A stretch of DNA of 64,000 nt from Lophius americanus (Eukaryota > Chordata > Actinopteri > Lophiiformes > Lophiidae). Shown one piece after another: positions 36,477 through 48,400 of the stretch. The notes beneath the pieces were generated by a model that did no database searches, had not been told where the DNA came from, and worked only from the letters and a program-made list of their open reading frames with translations. The stretch spans positions 5,310,001-5,374,000 of the forward strand of contig JBBDHG010000014.1 in the NCBI GenBank assembly GCA_037951165.1, written 5' to 3'. Positions within the stretch are counted from its first letter, which is position 1. The number at the start of each line of letters is the position of its first letter. The position numbers and the translations under genes are program-made.

Positions 36477-37699
36477 AAGCGTTAATATACTTAATGTTAT
36501 AATAACAATAATAATAATAATAACCACAATAATAATGATAATAATGACAACAAATATAAAATATCTGTCTCTTGATGTCGGCCTGTTTCTCCGTCATAGG
36601 TTCCACACTGCTTGTTTTTTTCAATAGGGTGTAAAAAAAAGAATGGTATTTATTAATATCTTAAATTAACTTAATTTTAGTAGCAATTCATATGTTGTCC
36701 TGCCTTCAACCAGGCTGTGGCATGTGAACTGAGTGGAGTAAAAATATATTCTGTTGCAAAGATCTTTCTAAGGATCGTCCTATTTACCGGAGTAGTGAAC
36801 ATGGTTGGTAATGATTGTTCCAGGTATAAGACAATATCCACACATTGTGAAAGGTTTTAACAGCCAATGCAAATATAAATTAATAGTCTCATGTTTTTTG
36901 GACATGACAACATGCTGAGCCACATGGAGGCCAGACAGATCTGACATCCAGCAAACTGCTAATAGACAACCGACTCAAGGTAATAATATTTCATTGTGAT
37001 ACAAAATAAACTTACAAAATACACAGGGAATTGTAGTCTGCAGTAGAAACAACAGTTTAAGTTGGCTGAGTCTTTGGAATAAGAGTTTTGAAATACCAAT
37101 ATCACTAATTCAACTTTCAAACACGAATATTAAAGAAACCGGTATTAGCACTTAACTCATACATTACGTTTGACAGAAGTTCTCAAGGTGTGTTTTGACT
37201 GAATTTAATGTTCCGTTTAGAGACATTGTATTTACTATTTACTATGAAAATAAAGTGAGTGGCATCAGATTGTTCGTGTTGACTAAAATTTATAAATCCC
37301 CCTCTATTTGTGCTTGTACTGTGGCTGTTGACTCTATTCATGACGTACGAGGAAAAAAAACAGGAAAACACAGGAAGTCAGATCGGAAAAGATTAAGATA
37401 TGGAAGAGCATACACAAGCATGGACTCTCTCACGTGCCAGATGAAAATAATGTGAGGCAAATAATCGCATATCAAGTATGAACATATGGAATACATTTAT
37501 AGAATATATAAGAAGTCATTTAAAGTTGTTTCTGTTGTCTGTTTAAACAGCATTTAGAGAAATACATACAATCAAGTTCTCGATATGAAATGTACCGTAT
37601 GCTTCGTGTATGTGTGATGGGTGTAGGTTAGGCAGTATAGCTAAGCAGAGATATGTTAGGTAGGTAGGTGGTTTAGGTATATATGTAGATAAGGTACAT

Positions 37700-38215
37700 G
37701 CACCAATCAGCCATAACGTTATAGCTACTGACAGTTGAAGACAATGTCGGTGATTATTTCGTTACCATGGAACCTCCAAAGTGGTCTAAGGAAGGACAAT
37801 TGGTGAACAAGGGGATCTGAGGGAAGTTGTCACAAATCATAGAGCATTACAGCTTGCTGTGTATGTGACTACATTGATGCAGGCTGCTCGGAGTGTCCAT
37901 AATGTACCCTGTTCACTGCCGAAAGCAGTTGGCCTGGTCTGATTAATCACATTTTCTTTTAAATCATTTAGATGGCTTGGTGCGTGTGTATTGCTGGCAG
38001 GGGAAGCGATAGCACCAGCTAGTTCTGTGTGAATAAAGTGCCCTGCCACATTGCATAAATTGTTAAGGAATGGTTTGAAGAACACAAATTTCAAGGTGTT
38101 GAATTTGCATATTTCAGTCAAATTGAACATGTAATGGGATTCAGTGGACAAACAAGTCTGATACATGTAGGCCCCACTTCACAACTTCAAATTCTTAAAT
38201 GATCATTGTCTGGGA
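37700..38215 (+). mobile_element. Decayed Tc1-like transposase relic
   Basis: It starts with CACCAATCAGCCATAACGTT. Downstream GTGGTCTAAGGAAGGACAAT, GTTGGCCTGGTCTGATTAAT, TTTTCTTTTAAATCATTTAG and ATTGTTAAGGAATGGTTTGA follow the order of a Tc1-like transposase gene. Internal deletions and stops throughout. Confidence 0.75.
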
Positions 38216-38668
38216 TTCAGGGGAGTTTAGGGTTATCTCTTTGAATACATTGAATATGATATTCGTAATTAACCTTTTATTAATGAATATTAATCTGATA
38301 ATAAGATTTTGCCTTTGCATTATCTTATAGTATGAGCCCGTCATACCTAAAGAATGTAATGAACATCCTTGAGACAGTTATCGCATGAAAACATCAGGTG
38401 TCATGCAGACTCCATAGCTGGACAGATCAAAATTTGATCATATTAGACAGATGGTTATAATGGTATGTGTTTAAAACTACATCACACTTCCAAGATTTTC
38501 CCTGGACCCTCAAGAATGTAGTAATATGAAATAATAGTACAGATGCAAAGTAACTATCAATATTCAAAGTTTGAATACTTATTAGTATAGAAGACAATCT
38601 TTAAATATAGCCATAACCAGAAGCATAAAATGTGTGTCTAACATTCTACATTTGCTGCAGCTTGTTCG

Positions 38669-38699
38669 ATCTCTGACTCAGAATAGCTGAGTCAGAGAT
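38669..38699. repeat. Perfect inverted repeat with paired AP-1-like sites
   Basis: ATCTCTGACTCAG and CTGAGTCAGAGAT flank a 5-nt loop. Each arm holds a TGACTCA/TGAGTCA heptamer, the AP-1 consensus. A short direct repeat AGAGATTTAAGC follows. Confidence 0.9.
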
Positions 38700-38999
38700 T
38701 TAAGCAGAGATTTAAGCAGAGCGTCTGCCGTCCCTCTCCAGAGGGTGATGAAAATTGAAGAGGGTTATCATTGATAATGATTCAAGATGGATGGCAGCAG
38801 TCCTGCAGTAGTTACCAAAGCATCCAGGGACTCCAAGCAACCAAGCCGAAGTGTCATATTTAATAAGTAAAACTGAAATGAATTAATACATTTTTGTATT
38901 GTTTATCTCTTTCCATGCAACTTGTTGCCAAAGTTAAAACATAAGCAAGTGAGGTTGGTTTGGAATATTACTATACATGAAGGAGTGTGTTTATCTCAC

Positions 39000-39169
39000 C
39001 ATCATTAACAATAGCAATAAGCATGTTCCCCTTTTTCTTGCTGGCATGTCGATCATAGGAGAGACACTGCAAGTCTCTAAAGCTGGGTGTCCCCTTGGGG
39101 CAGAGAGGACCTTCACAGGCCTTGTGCTCAACACTGGCCCTCTGACAGTTCCTCCCACCCGGTCCTGGA
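39000..39169 (-). CDS. adamts17: adamts17 exon: TSP1-1 end and Cys-rich start
   Basis: The exon has 56 full codons, PGPGGRNCQRASVEHKACEG through KKKGNMLIAIVND. The first part finishes TSP1-1 with its last cysteines (KACEGPLCPKG). The SFRDLQC motif then opens the Cys-rich domain. The acceptor is AAAATTCAG before T; the donor is GATG/GTGAGA, phase 1. The final G joins AG of the next exon to give Glu, which reads through as NDEKPC. Confidence 0.94.
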
Positions 39170-40351
39170 CTGAATTTTAGTGCACAAACATACAAAAAAT
39201 TAAATATCATCGACTGCATAGGAGGGAGAACCAAATAAGGGTATGTAAGCACAGTATTCAATAAAATGCGTTGAAAAAAAAACTCTTATAGGAACAGTTC
39301 TCCCAAAAGTCATTATTAACCAAGCCCCAAGCAGGTATAAATTTAGTTTCTCAGTGCAAAATTGTTTTGGGAGCTTCACAGTAAAACAGATTTTAAGAAT
39401 TCTGAACAACTGAAGAGAATTGTTGTGATATTAAGTGTAAATACACTAAGATTAATCCATTCCTGTAGTCATAACTGATTGAAATCTAACTTTTGAAAGT
39501 TTCAGCCTATAAGTTGAGTACATAAATTTTGTAAGGAAGCTTCAACGCTTATATATGCGCCACTAAATGAGAGTACTGAGAACTCTAGATCTTTGCATGC
39601 CATAGTAATGACACAAAACAAAAAAATGTATCAATATATCCGACAGATTCACTTGTTTCTGCAACAGAACTCTCGCTGTTATGTGTGAACAATGAGATCA
39701 AAACAAAAGTTTGGTTTAATAAAATATAATGTAATAGCTCTGGGCACCTTTTCTTATCAGTTGTGTTATGACCCCAATAATGCATTAGGTCTGTTGGAAA
39801 CACATCATAATATAATGTAGCTGCTTTAGGTTTCATAGTTAAAGAAATCTGATGCATAAACGTATCATGTAATATTAATTCTATAATGCCATGAGCTAAG
39901 AGGCAATATTGAAGATTTATTACATACAGATAACATGTTTACAAATCAGTTTTGTTTTCTGGAGATTTATATCACGCTATGCACAACTTATGTGGCATGG
40001 CATTTCAGGGTCTTTTTCATCTGCTTTATTTTATGGCAAGATAATCTCTATCCAATTCCAACTGCCAGGAGCGTAAGTAAATAATGACAGAAACTGTCTG
40101 ACTCATTTATTTATTTAAATAATCATATTTTGCATTTGAGTTGCCAATATAAATTAAGTGTAAATGAACAATTCTACTAAGTTATGCAGGCGAGTAAATG
40201 CCTCACTGTGTGCTTCCTGATGAAATTAAGATAAGCAAACCTGATCGGGAAATATATTAGAGAATGAGACAGTTATAGCACAGTCTGCATGCGGATCATC
40301 CTAATATAAATATTTCAGGCAAAAAGACAGACGGACAGACAGGTGACATAC
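39170..40351. other. Intron sequence with no recognised element
   Basis: A 1.2-kb AT-rich intron within TSP1-1. Nothing recognised. Confidence 0.45.
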
Positions 40352-40497
40352 GGAGGGTTGTCACATTTCCTCTGTCTGAACTGGACTCCAGTTCCACAGG
40401 TCCTGCTGCACATGCTCCACTGGCTCCAAGAACTCCAGTCACCATCCACATGCTGAGGAATTGGAGTTTTACTGACACACTCTCCTGCTCTGCACCA
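40352..40497 (-). CDS. adamts17: adamts17 exon: disintegrin end and TSP1-1 start
   Basis: The exon encodes WCRAGECVSKTPIPQHVDGD followed by the first thrombospondin type 1 repeat. WSSWSQW is a tryptophan C-mannosylation pattern and CSRTCGTG fits the O-fucosylation consensus CxxS/TCxxG. It ends KCDNP plus CC, completed to Pro by the next exon. The acceptor is a good TATTTTTCAG before TGG; the donor is CC/GTATGT. Phase 0 in, phase 2 out. Confidence 0.94.
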
Positions 40498-40601
40498 CTG
40501 AAAAATAGACACATTTGATTTTTGATTTCAGATATACTTGATACTTATCATAATGTAGAATATAAGCATGAAGTCACATTCGGAAAAGGAGACAGTCCTA
40601 C

Positions 40602-40703
40602 CTTGTCTGGCACACACTCAGTTCCATCCAGAGGCGGATCCAGTTTTGTCTTGCACGATGCATCTCCTTCTACTAAACACCACAGGCCTGCACACATTAG
40701 ATG
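40602..40703 (-). CDS. adamts17: adamts17 exon: disintegrin-like domain, middle
   Basis: This exon is exactly 34 codons, HLMCAGLWCLVEGDASC through LDPPLDGTECVPDK, phase 0 at both ends. CAGLWC and the LDPPLDGT motif are hallmarks of the ADAMTS disintegrin-like domain; the sequence is nearly the remembered human ADAMTS17 one. The acceptor is unusual: TG repeats run straight into GTGTCAG with no ordinary pyrimidine tract. The donor is AAG/GTAGGA. Only 104 bp of intron separates it from the next exon, the shortest intron in the window. Confidence 0.94.
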
Positions 40704-40705
40704 CT

Positions 40706-40760
40706 GACACACACACACACACACACGCACGCACACGCACACGCACACGCACACACACAG
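40706..40760. repeat. CA/CG microsatellite directly at an acceptor
   Basis: CA units with several CG interruptions. In the transcript the UG run ends in GUGUCAG, the 3' splice site of the 40602-40703 exon, with no separate pyrimidine tract. Confidence 0.95.
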
Positions 40761-41284
40761 TTTAATTAACTGTTGAATCATTGATGATATTCATTAATGC
40801 AGAAGCCAGTTAAGTGCTATACCTGCCACTCAGCTGCTCTTTCCTTTTGGATAAAAAATGTCCCTGTTTACCAATTCATTCTAATTTCTTCCACTCTTTC
40901 ATTAGTAATTAAACATAACATCTTTTCAAGTGAAATAGCCATGCTCCTGCTGATTTTTTGGATGGAAAGTATATGAAAGTAAGGTCTTTACTTTAACATC
41001 CTTACTTTCAACATTTTTATTTTAAAGAATTAATATTGATACGTGAAAAAGGTAATGAGATTACTTAAAATGCTGATTTTTGTAATGAATCTTTAAAACA
41101 CCCCAAAAAAACTCTCTGAATATCTCTCAAATACTCTTTATCCAGTTGTTCCCCACGCTTACCACTTCAACATCTCTGTTCAACCCACCAAGCCAGCAGC
41201 CCCAACCCAAACAAATATCAATGGAAGCAAAGGAACTAAGGCAGCAACACCCAGCATCACCAAAATGTAACCACATTTAGGGAA

Positions 41285-41440
41285 AGCCAATACCTTATTC
41301 TAGGTAAAATTTCATGAAAATCCATTCTGTTGTTTTTCCCACACAGAGTTGTCTTGCTCATAAAGAAACAAACAATGAAAAAACAACGACATATAAACGC
41401 ACAGAAGTGAAAACATAACCTCTTTGGCGGAGGTAATTAT
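41285..41440 (+). repeat. Interspersed repeat end
   Basis: TTTCATGAAAATCCATTCTG and AAAACATAACCTCTTTGGCG then GAGGTAATTATT resemble the end of an abundant fish repeat. Family not assigned. Confidence 0.5.
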
Positions 41441-43584
41441 TATTATATTATTCATACACTGTACTAGATTCCGCAAAAGGAATAATATTAATGATCTGGA
41501 GTGGATTCATCGATATCTGGAAAAAATAGTTTTGCAAAGAAGAGGAGGCCAAAATTCCATCTTTCATCTTTTCCATCTTCCATCTTGTCAAGATGGTTTT
41601 TGGTAATGCCCCAGATTCTAGACAAAAAAAATCCCTCATATTCTACCACTGTGTGCAATTGGAACCGCGGCATTTGGTGGCATTCTTTGTGTCATGGGTC
41701 CCTCTGAGCCAAGTTCTGAATAGGGATCATAACAGTATTGTATGAGGAAGTATGGATTCTGTTATAGCTGCTCACATTACTTTAAAATATTGGCCATTCT
41801 TCCGAATTGGTGAAAAATCAAAGTTGGAAACATACTGGAAAAAATTGTGAATTTTCCTAAAAACAGTTTTTCAAATATTTTTCCTCTCCCAAATTGTGCC
41901 ATAACCAAAAAATAACATTACATTCAAAATAAGGGAGATATAAACTTATTATTATTTTTACATCTGTCTCATAAATATATTTTTGGGATTTATTTATTTT
42001 TTTAAATCACAGTAAAATTAATAACAATGAAATATTGATTGATTGTATTTTGAATCAGTTTTTTCTTTGTAAATGGTCTAAAGTTGATCATTCTGGTTTA
42101 AAATTGTAGGATTTATTAGTTTAAATATACATTGGCCAAACAATATAAATCTTAAATGATAATTCCTTCTACTTTTATTTAAAAATGGAAGGCACAGGAG
42201 ACAATCAGCTACAAATATTTGAGAGATGCTCAGAGAGTTTGTTGGTGTTGTCGGTTTATTTAAAGGCAGGAAGAACTCCGACAAATGGAAATATCTAAAG
42301 GATATTTTTCTAAACATTGGGTGCTGTTATGGTATTGGCGGCGGTTTGCGCTCTCAGAGTGCTCTTTCTAGATTGATGATTCCCTGCTCCTTGCTTGTCA
42401 GGAGTCTGTTCAATAATTTTCACACACTGCTTTGAACACGGCTAGGTTGATTAGGACGTGCAGACTTATGACCTATTCAAGTGTACAGATTAATGTGATG
42501 ACGTTGTTTTCCGTGTACAAGATCTTGATTTAATTACAACACTTAGTTATTATCACCAAGATTATAATTTTGCCGCATATCTATGATGAATTCTTTTTAT
42601 TTCCCCTTGAAATAATGGAGTAAGTGATCCCTTTTGTCAAAGCCAAAACTGAAACCGTATGTTTCGGTAGTGACTGTGCCGTTAGTGACTTTCTTAGATT
42701 ATTTTGAGCTTTTCTAAAAGATGCTAGTAAGCACATGGTTATCTATCACAGTTTCCAACAGTGGTAAAGACATAATATCTAATTTTTAAGGAATAAGCCC
42801 CAAACAAGTGTGCTTCATTACAGAAAAAATGTGTACGGTAGTGACATTCCTCAAAGTTGCATGCTGATTTTCAGACTTTTGAATACATCTTTCTTCAAAT
42901 TATTGGATATGTCTACTTACCATAGAGCCACGAGGGAAAGGGGGAATTTAACATACTTCCTGATTAAATGCCTTGGGGTCTGGCTAAAATCAGTTTCTAC
43001 CCATGGTCTTAAACTCATTCTGTTTTGGTAGTTACATGAAAACTGTGTGCAGGACAGAATTTTTTAAATTAAGTTTGATTATTTAATTTAAAAAAAGTAA
43101 ATATATTTCTATATATATTTATAACTTCATATTCAAAATACACCAAAACATATCTTTAAAAACAAAAAACAGAAAAAAATTACATATTTTTTGTACATAT
43201 TGTACATATATTATGTACATTTTTTTTTTTTTTTCATACGTTGAAACTTAGTGGGTATGGTTCGGGACAGCCACCTCCCGATAAAATGATTGATATGATT
43301 TAAGATATGATATGATATAAAATATATATTAAGCTTACTGCTACCTAAAATATTATTATTGGTTTTCAATAGATAATAGAAGAATCTTAGTATATATCTA
43401 AGGTTTGAATACTTACATTTTTTTTTAAATTAGTGTTTTGGTGAAGACGGCAGTCTGCACCAAACTTGAAGAGACCAGATTTCATGTGATTTGTGCTGTT
43501 CACAAGGCCATGAAAAACTCACAGTTTAGCAAAAAATCCGACCTGGGCCACATTGCCCCTGCAATGTGAATGTAGCCTTAACAT

Positions 43585-43780
43585 GGTACAGGATATCAGC
43601 AGCAGTATGACAGCGGTGAAGTGTGCCGTAGGAGTTATAGTTGGTTTCAAGGTAGAGATGTGACAGCATTATGGATCGGCTCTGAGCACCTTTTTGTTTG
43701 CTATGGTGATGGACAGGCTGACAGATGAGGTTAGGCAGGAGACTTAGTGGACTATGATGTTAACGGACATTTAAAAGGAT
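43585..43780 (+). mobile_element. RTE-like LINE reverse transcriptase fragment
   Basis: It reads QHYGSALSTFLFAMVMDRLT then DEVRQE, followed by TGGACTATGATGTT, the approach to the FADD motif, where it decays. It belongs to the LINE whose C-terminus appears at 14280-14740. The fragment is oriented against adamts17. Confidence 0.75.
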
Positions 43781-43989
43781 AGGCCACCAGTGACGGTAGT
43801 AGACGACAGTAAAGTGGGTAGTACAAGCCAGCAGAGAGGACTATAGAGGCTAAAAGAGAAAGTAGTAGAGGCCAGCAGCAGGAAAAACAAAAAACACTAC
43901 AATGCCAGCTACATGTTGCAATGTTTAATCTTTATTGGGAATCCACAATGTCTCTTTATTTGTGCCTTGTACGTTTGATGAACGTGTCA

Positions 43990-44300
43990 AACTAGGTAAA
44001 TGGACAGTACTAATATAGTGCGTTTCTAGTCTCCTCAACCACTCAAAACACTTTTACAACACAAGCGAGCATTCACCCATTCACACTAACATTCATAAAG
44101 TGATGATAGCTACCATGCAAGGCGCCATAAGGTTCAGTAACCATTCATTCCATCATTCCCACTTTAATGGAACAGTGATTGGGAGCGAGTTGGGGCTCAG
44201 TATCTTGCTCCGGGACACTTCGACATTTGGACTGCAGTGGCAGGGGATCAAACCCCGACCTTCAGCTAAGAGGACGACTGCTTTTTAAGCTGAGCCACTG
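43990..44300 (-). mobile_element. tRNA-derived SINE, second type
   Basis: Minus strand: GTGGCTCAGCTTAAAAAGC, then GGTTTGATCCCCTGCCACTG (B-box-like), GTGTCCCGGAGCAAGATACT and a GCTATATTAGTACTGTCC-like tail. Confidence 0.65.
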
Positions 44301-45118
44301 TTGGTATGTTTTAATTTTTCTTTCTTGAAAAAACTTAAAACATACCTCACAACAAGTCATTCGTCACTCTTCAAAAAGAGTGCAGGCTATTATGTTTGTT
44401 TCATGGAAAATAAACAACCAACAATAGGAAGTGATAATAAAGAATTTAAAAATTGTAAGAGAAAGCACTGGAGCCCAGTCTCTAATGGCTTTGTTAGAAC
44501 CTTAGGACTAGGAAGCCAGAGATGGTTGTTAGCTGAGACTGAACATAATACTAGACCCACAAGCAACAAAAAAAGATTGCAAATGGATCTGCTGTCTGAT
44601 TGTTTCGGATTGCAATTGGAAGAAGAATCTATGACCTGTATTCAGATATTGATGATATTATTTTGGAAACAATCAGAGTGGTTAATCCCAACAATTTCAA
44701 GCAGAAGGACCTACGTGTCTGCCTCACATCCATCCCAGCAAGAATAAAACAGTTGTTTGATTTTTTCCAGGCTAGTTTCCACTGATTGTCTGAACACAAG
44801 ATAATAATAATAATAATAATTCAACACTGCTCCCAGGAGAGAGGTCAAAGGTCATTAACTAGAGTTAAGTGCATATAGTTATGACTTTCCCCCTGCTCTT
44901 CTTATTTTGATCAGAAACAGATTTGTTCTCCAGTATTTCCAGGGGACAGTAGATGAATGAATATTTTAACAATACTTTCTTTGTTTCATTGCCCGTAAAT
45001 ATGTCCTATTTTGAGGTAACTGTACTCTCATGCAATCCAAATATTAATGGATTTCCTGGTTTTGCTGTACTTTAAACAACGTTTACAAAAAAACAAAAAG
45101 ATTAAAATTGTGTTGTAC

Positions 45119-45269
45119 CTCCATGTCATTGCAGAAAGTGGCATTGTTTCCAAACAGGATTTGGCACTGTTCATCCACACTATAGTGCATGCCTGGCAGC
45201 TTTGGAGGAAGTCGGACCTGATAACGGCTCCTGGGGTCTGTGTGCAGAAGGCAGGCACTGGGTTTTGAC
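45119..45269 (-). CDS. adamts17: adamts17 exon: start of disintegrin-like domain
   Basis: The exon gives 50 codons, SKPSACLLHTDPRSR through to GNNATFCNDME. It holds the conserved LPGMHYSVDEQCQILFG block of the ADAMTS disintegrin-like domain, which has no integrin-binding RGD here and serves structural and exosite roles. NAT in NNATF is a possible N-glycosylation site. The acceptor is AAGCAG before G; the donor is GAG/GTACAA, phase 0. It is isolated by a 7.3-kb intron on its 5' side and a 4.4-kb intron on its 3' side. Confidence 0.93.
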
Positions 45270-46539
45270 CTGCTTGAAAGGCACACAAAGGAAAGATTCA
45301 TACTATGTGCTTACCGCAAAAACTCTCTTTTCCAAGAGTTTTCTTTATTGTCAAATCTATATCAGAAATACTTGGCATGTGTAACAGGAAAGAATTGGAT
45401 AATGTTAAAGAGAAGATTTAGAGGAACATAGATGGTGACATCAATGGTATGAGTCCAATAAAGACTCCTTTGTATGTGAGACCTCCAGTTGCTGTTTGTA
45501 TAGTTTACCCTAGATGATAGGGTTGAGGAAGTTTATTAAAAACAGCTTGTAGAAGTCCGACGTGGGAATGTGCATACTTTACAGTGTGGAGAAGTCGTAT
45601 GGGGGTAACTAAAGATGGTCTCGAATTCGTATTGATATACATATCACAAAACGTATTTGCATGAGTTTAAAAAACTTAAAAAACATTTTAAATTCCTCAA
45701 GAGACACAGGAGGAAGCAAGGTGAAGCCTTTTTTACGCTTTTCTTCTAACTCTCATGAAGTCATTGCCTCTCTGAAATCTGGGTCAATTACATTACTAAG
45801 TAGGCTGGCTTTCAAATGAAATAAAAATACCTCTACATTTTTAAGTTCTTTTTAATTATAATTTAAAAACATTTCTGTCTAATGTCTATTCACCTTCTTG
45901 TTGTGCATTTTTTTTACTATCCTTTACCAAAAAGGCTATATTTTCACCCATGTCCTTTTCTTCATAATTCATTTTATAGCAGGATTACAGAAATAAAAAT
46001 GTACAGATTTCCAAAGAAAGGGTTTGGACCAGAAAATAACTCATGAATGTATGGTATTTAATTAGATAGATGGATAAATCAAAGTTGTTGTTTTTTTCCA
46101 TTTTCTTCAAACATGCCATGGTTTGCTTTAGAGCTAGAGGACACTGACCTATCTCCGAATCAACATTTCAACTTGAAGCAAATATTTATTTTTCTTTTCT
46201 CATGGAATCAAGTCAGCAGAATGTATCACAGCATAGCCAGATAAAGATAAGCAAGCCATAAGTAGAATAGAACTAGACATATTTTATTAACTTTGTTAGA
46301 TAGTTGGGTTTATCTGTACGATCATGAATAAAACTTCCACCATCGTCCTCACTTAACCATAAATGTTTTCTGTTTAAGTGTTATTGATTAATCTATTATT
46401 TATTATATAATTACAGTTGATTCTATATTTCTGACACTAGGGGGAGCTCTGTATCCAAATAATTGGAATTAAAGGTCATGGGTATAGACAACAAAAACAT
46501 TTTTTCAATTCATCTTTAATCATTTTTTAAAGGGTGCCA

Positions 46540-46760
46540 ATAATTCTGGAGGGCATTGTAATTTCCTATCCTTTGGTCCGATTTAGCTCAAATTTGGGTC
46601 TAATGAATCAACTCAAGGAGATCTATCTTGTATACATCATATTTTACTTGAATAGTTTAACTGTTACACTAGGACAAGCTTCTTCTTATTTTTATAAAGC
46701 ATATTTATATTGCTTTTACAATGCAGTGTATTGGGGGCTTTTGGGGGATATACACTTGCT
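46540..46760 (-). repeat. Inverted second copy of the 13575-13860 repeat
   Basis: CTTTGGTCCGATTTAGCTCA, AATTTGGGTCTAATGAATCA and ACTCAAGGAGATCTATCTTG are the reverse complement of the first copy's 5' part, at roughly 80 percent similarity by eye. Confidence 0.55.
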
Positions 46761-46867
46761 GTAGTTATGGCAGCACAGGCATAGTTTCTGTTTGGGAGTA
46801 GTAGAGAGACACTATACCTAGTTTTCTTTGCCACCCAATGTTTTCTTTATTACAAATTACACCATAC

Positions 46868-47050
46868 ACTGATAAGCCATAACCTAAAAACAATCTTCCT
46901 TATGTTGTGCAGGTCAAAAACTCTCTGCGATGCACTGTTTATCATCTTCTGAACAATATGTTTAGTTGTTGCCTAATACATCCCATCTACTGTTCAGGTG
47001 TAATGTTAACAACATAATCCATGTTCATTAACCGCTGCAAGGCTCTCAGG
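46868..47050. mobile_element. Tc1-like terminal fragment
   Basis: ACACTGATAAGCCATAACCT is a mutated left end; GTTGCCTAATACATCCCATC and TGTTCAGGTGTAATGTTAAC continue the element. No right end. Confidence 0.5.
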
Positions 47051-47614
47051 ATTGATTTGTGCCTGGATGCCGCTTTATGAACTTGCCTTTTTTGCCTTGA
47101 CAGATTAAAAGTCAATTCAACCACAATATGTCATGAGTGACTGTAACTGTACCACCTGAACAATTTGCTGGTTTTGACACTGACTGTCCTGTATCTGAGC
47201 TTTGGAATTACAGGGCATTCTACACATTGAACAGGGTTAGTAAATCTTGAAAACAATATAAACCACATGTTTTACTACCCATATGTATCTATTGCTGAAT
47301 TATTTTCCAGTACTGCGATTTACTGTTTAACTGAACACGTAAAAATATGACAAGTAGCAATTTGTTGATTCAATGCCATTCTCAAGGATGTCTGGAACTG
47401 TGTAGCTAGGTCTGACAGATTGGAAAAAAAAAAAAAGAAACAAAAAAAGAACCATAACAATAAGACGAAACAACATGAGAAACTCAATTTTCGAAGGAGA
47501 GTGTGTGGGACAGCAGATTTGTGAAGCCACACAGTTCAAAACATAATTTATAATGACAAATTAGGACATTTATAGAAAAAGTCTGTGTTTGAGAGAGAGA
47601 GTGAGACTGTGGGG

Positions 47615-47621
<7 letters not shown>

Positions 47622-47691
<70 letters not shown>
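47622..47691. repeat. (TG)35 microsatellite
   Basis: About 70 nt of pure GT, intronic, about 2.4 kb from the nearest exon. Confidence 0.97.
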
Positions 47692-47693
<2 letters not shown>

Positions 47694-47929
47694 TTACTAA
47701 AATCTGCCAGTGAAACTTAGTATGTGTTTTAGATTAAACTCTAAACATGATTACTCTACAGGCCCATTTCTAAAAAGGTAAAAGGCCAACATCATGTAAA
47801 ACATACAATAAAAAACAGAATGCAATGACATAAAAATCTTTTTAACCTAAATGCAACTCAGTACTTTGACATACCATTATCTACATTAACACTTACTAAT
47901 GCTTCTTAATTCACCACACATCTTTAAAG

Positions 47930-48400
47930 AAGGACAGGTCTGGACTGCAGCGGACCAGTTAGTACCTGGACTGTTGAAGCTATTGTTGTAAAGAAGCAGA
48001 ATGTGGTTTCATTGTCTTGCTGGAATAAGTAGAAACATCCCTGATAAATACATTGTTTGGATTTTGTCAGCAGTATATCTTGTTCCAAAACCTGGATGTA
48101 CCCCTCAGTATTTATGGTACCTTCACAGATTTCGAAAGTAGGTATTAACAACCCCCCATACAATTAAAGATGCTGCTTTTGAACTTTATACTGGCAACAA
48201 TGACACAGTCATTTCCCTCTTTAGCCTTTAGGACACAACATCCATGATTTCAAAACTATTTGAAATGTGGAGTCGTCAGACCAATGGAAACTTTTGCAGT
48301 ATGTGTCAGTCTGTCTCAGATAAACCCGGCCGAACGTTTAACGATCTCAGGCTTTTAATGTTGGCTTTTATCCTTGCCTTTAATGTGCAGCGAAATCTCT
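47930..48400 (-). mobile_element. Tc1-like transposase relic, different subfamily
   Basis: Minus strand includes GTINTEGYIQVLEQDIL and a CFYLFQQDNETTFCF-like segment, the catalytic-domain region (QQDN) of a Tc1-like transposase. The frame is only partly open. The 5'-side sequences CCATGATTTCAAAACTATTT and GTCGTCAGACCAATGGAAAC continue antisense transposase. Confidence 0.75.

Noticed and set aside
44301..44785. 148-residue open frame and overlapping 61-residue frame
   Set aside because: No recognisable domain, no splice-supported partner; possibly an old transposon, but not enough to call.
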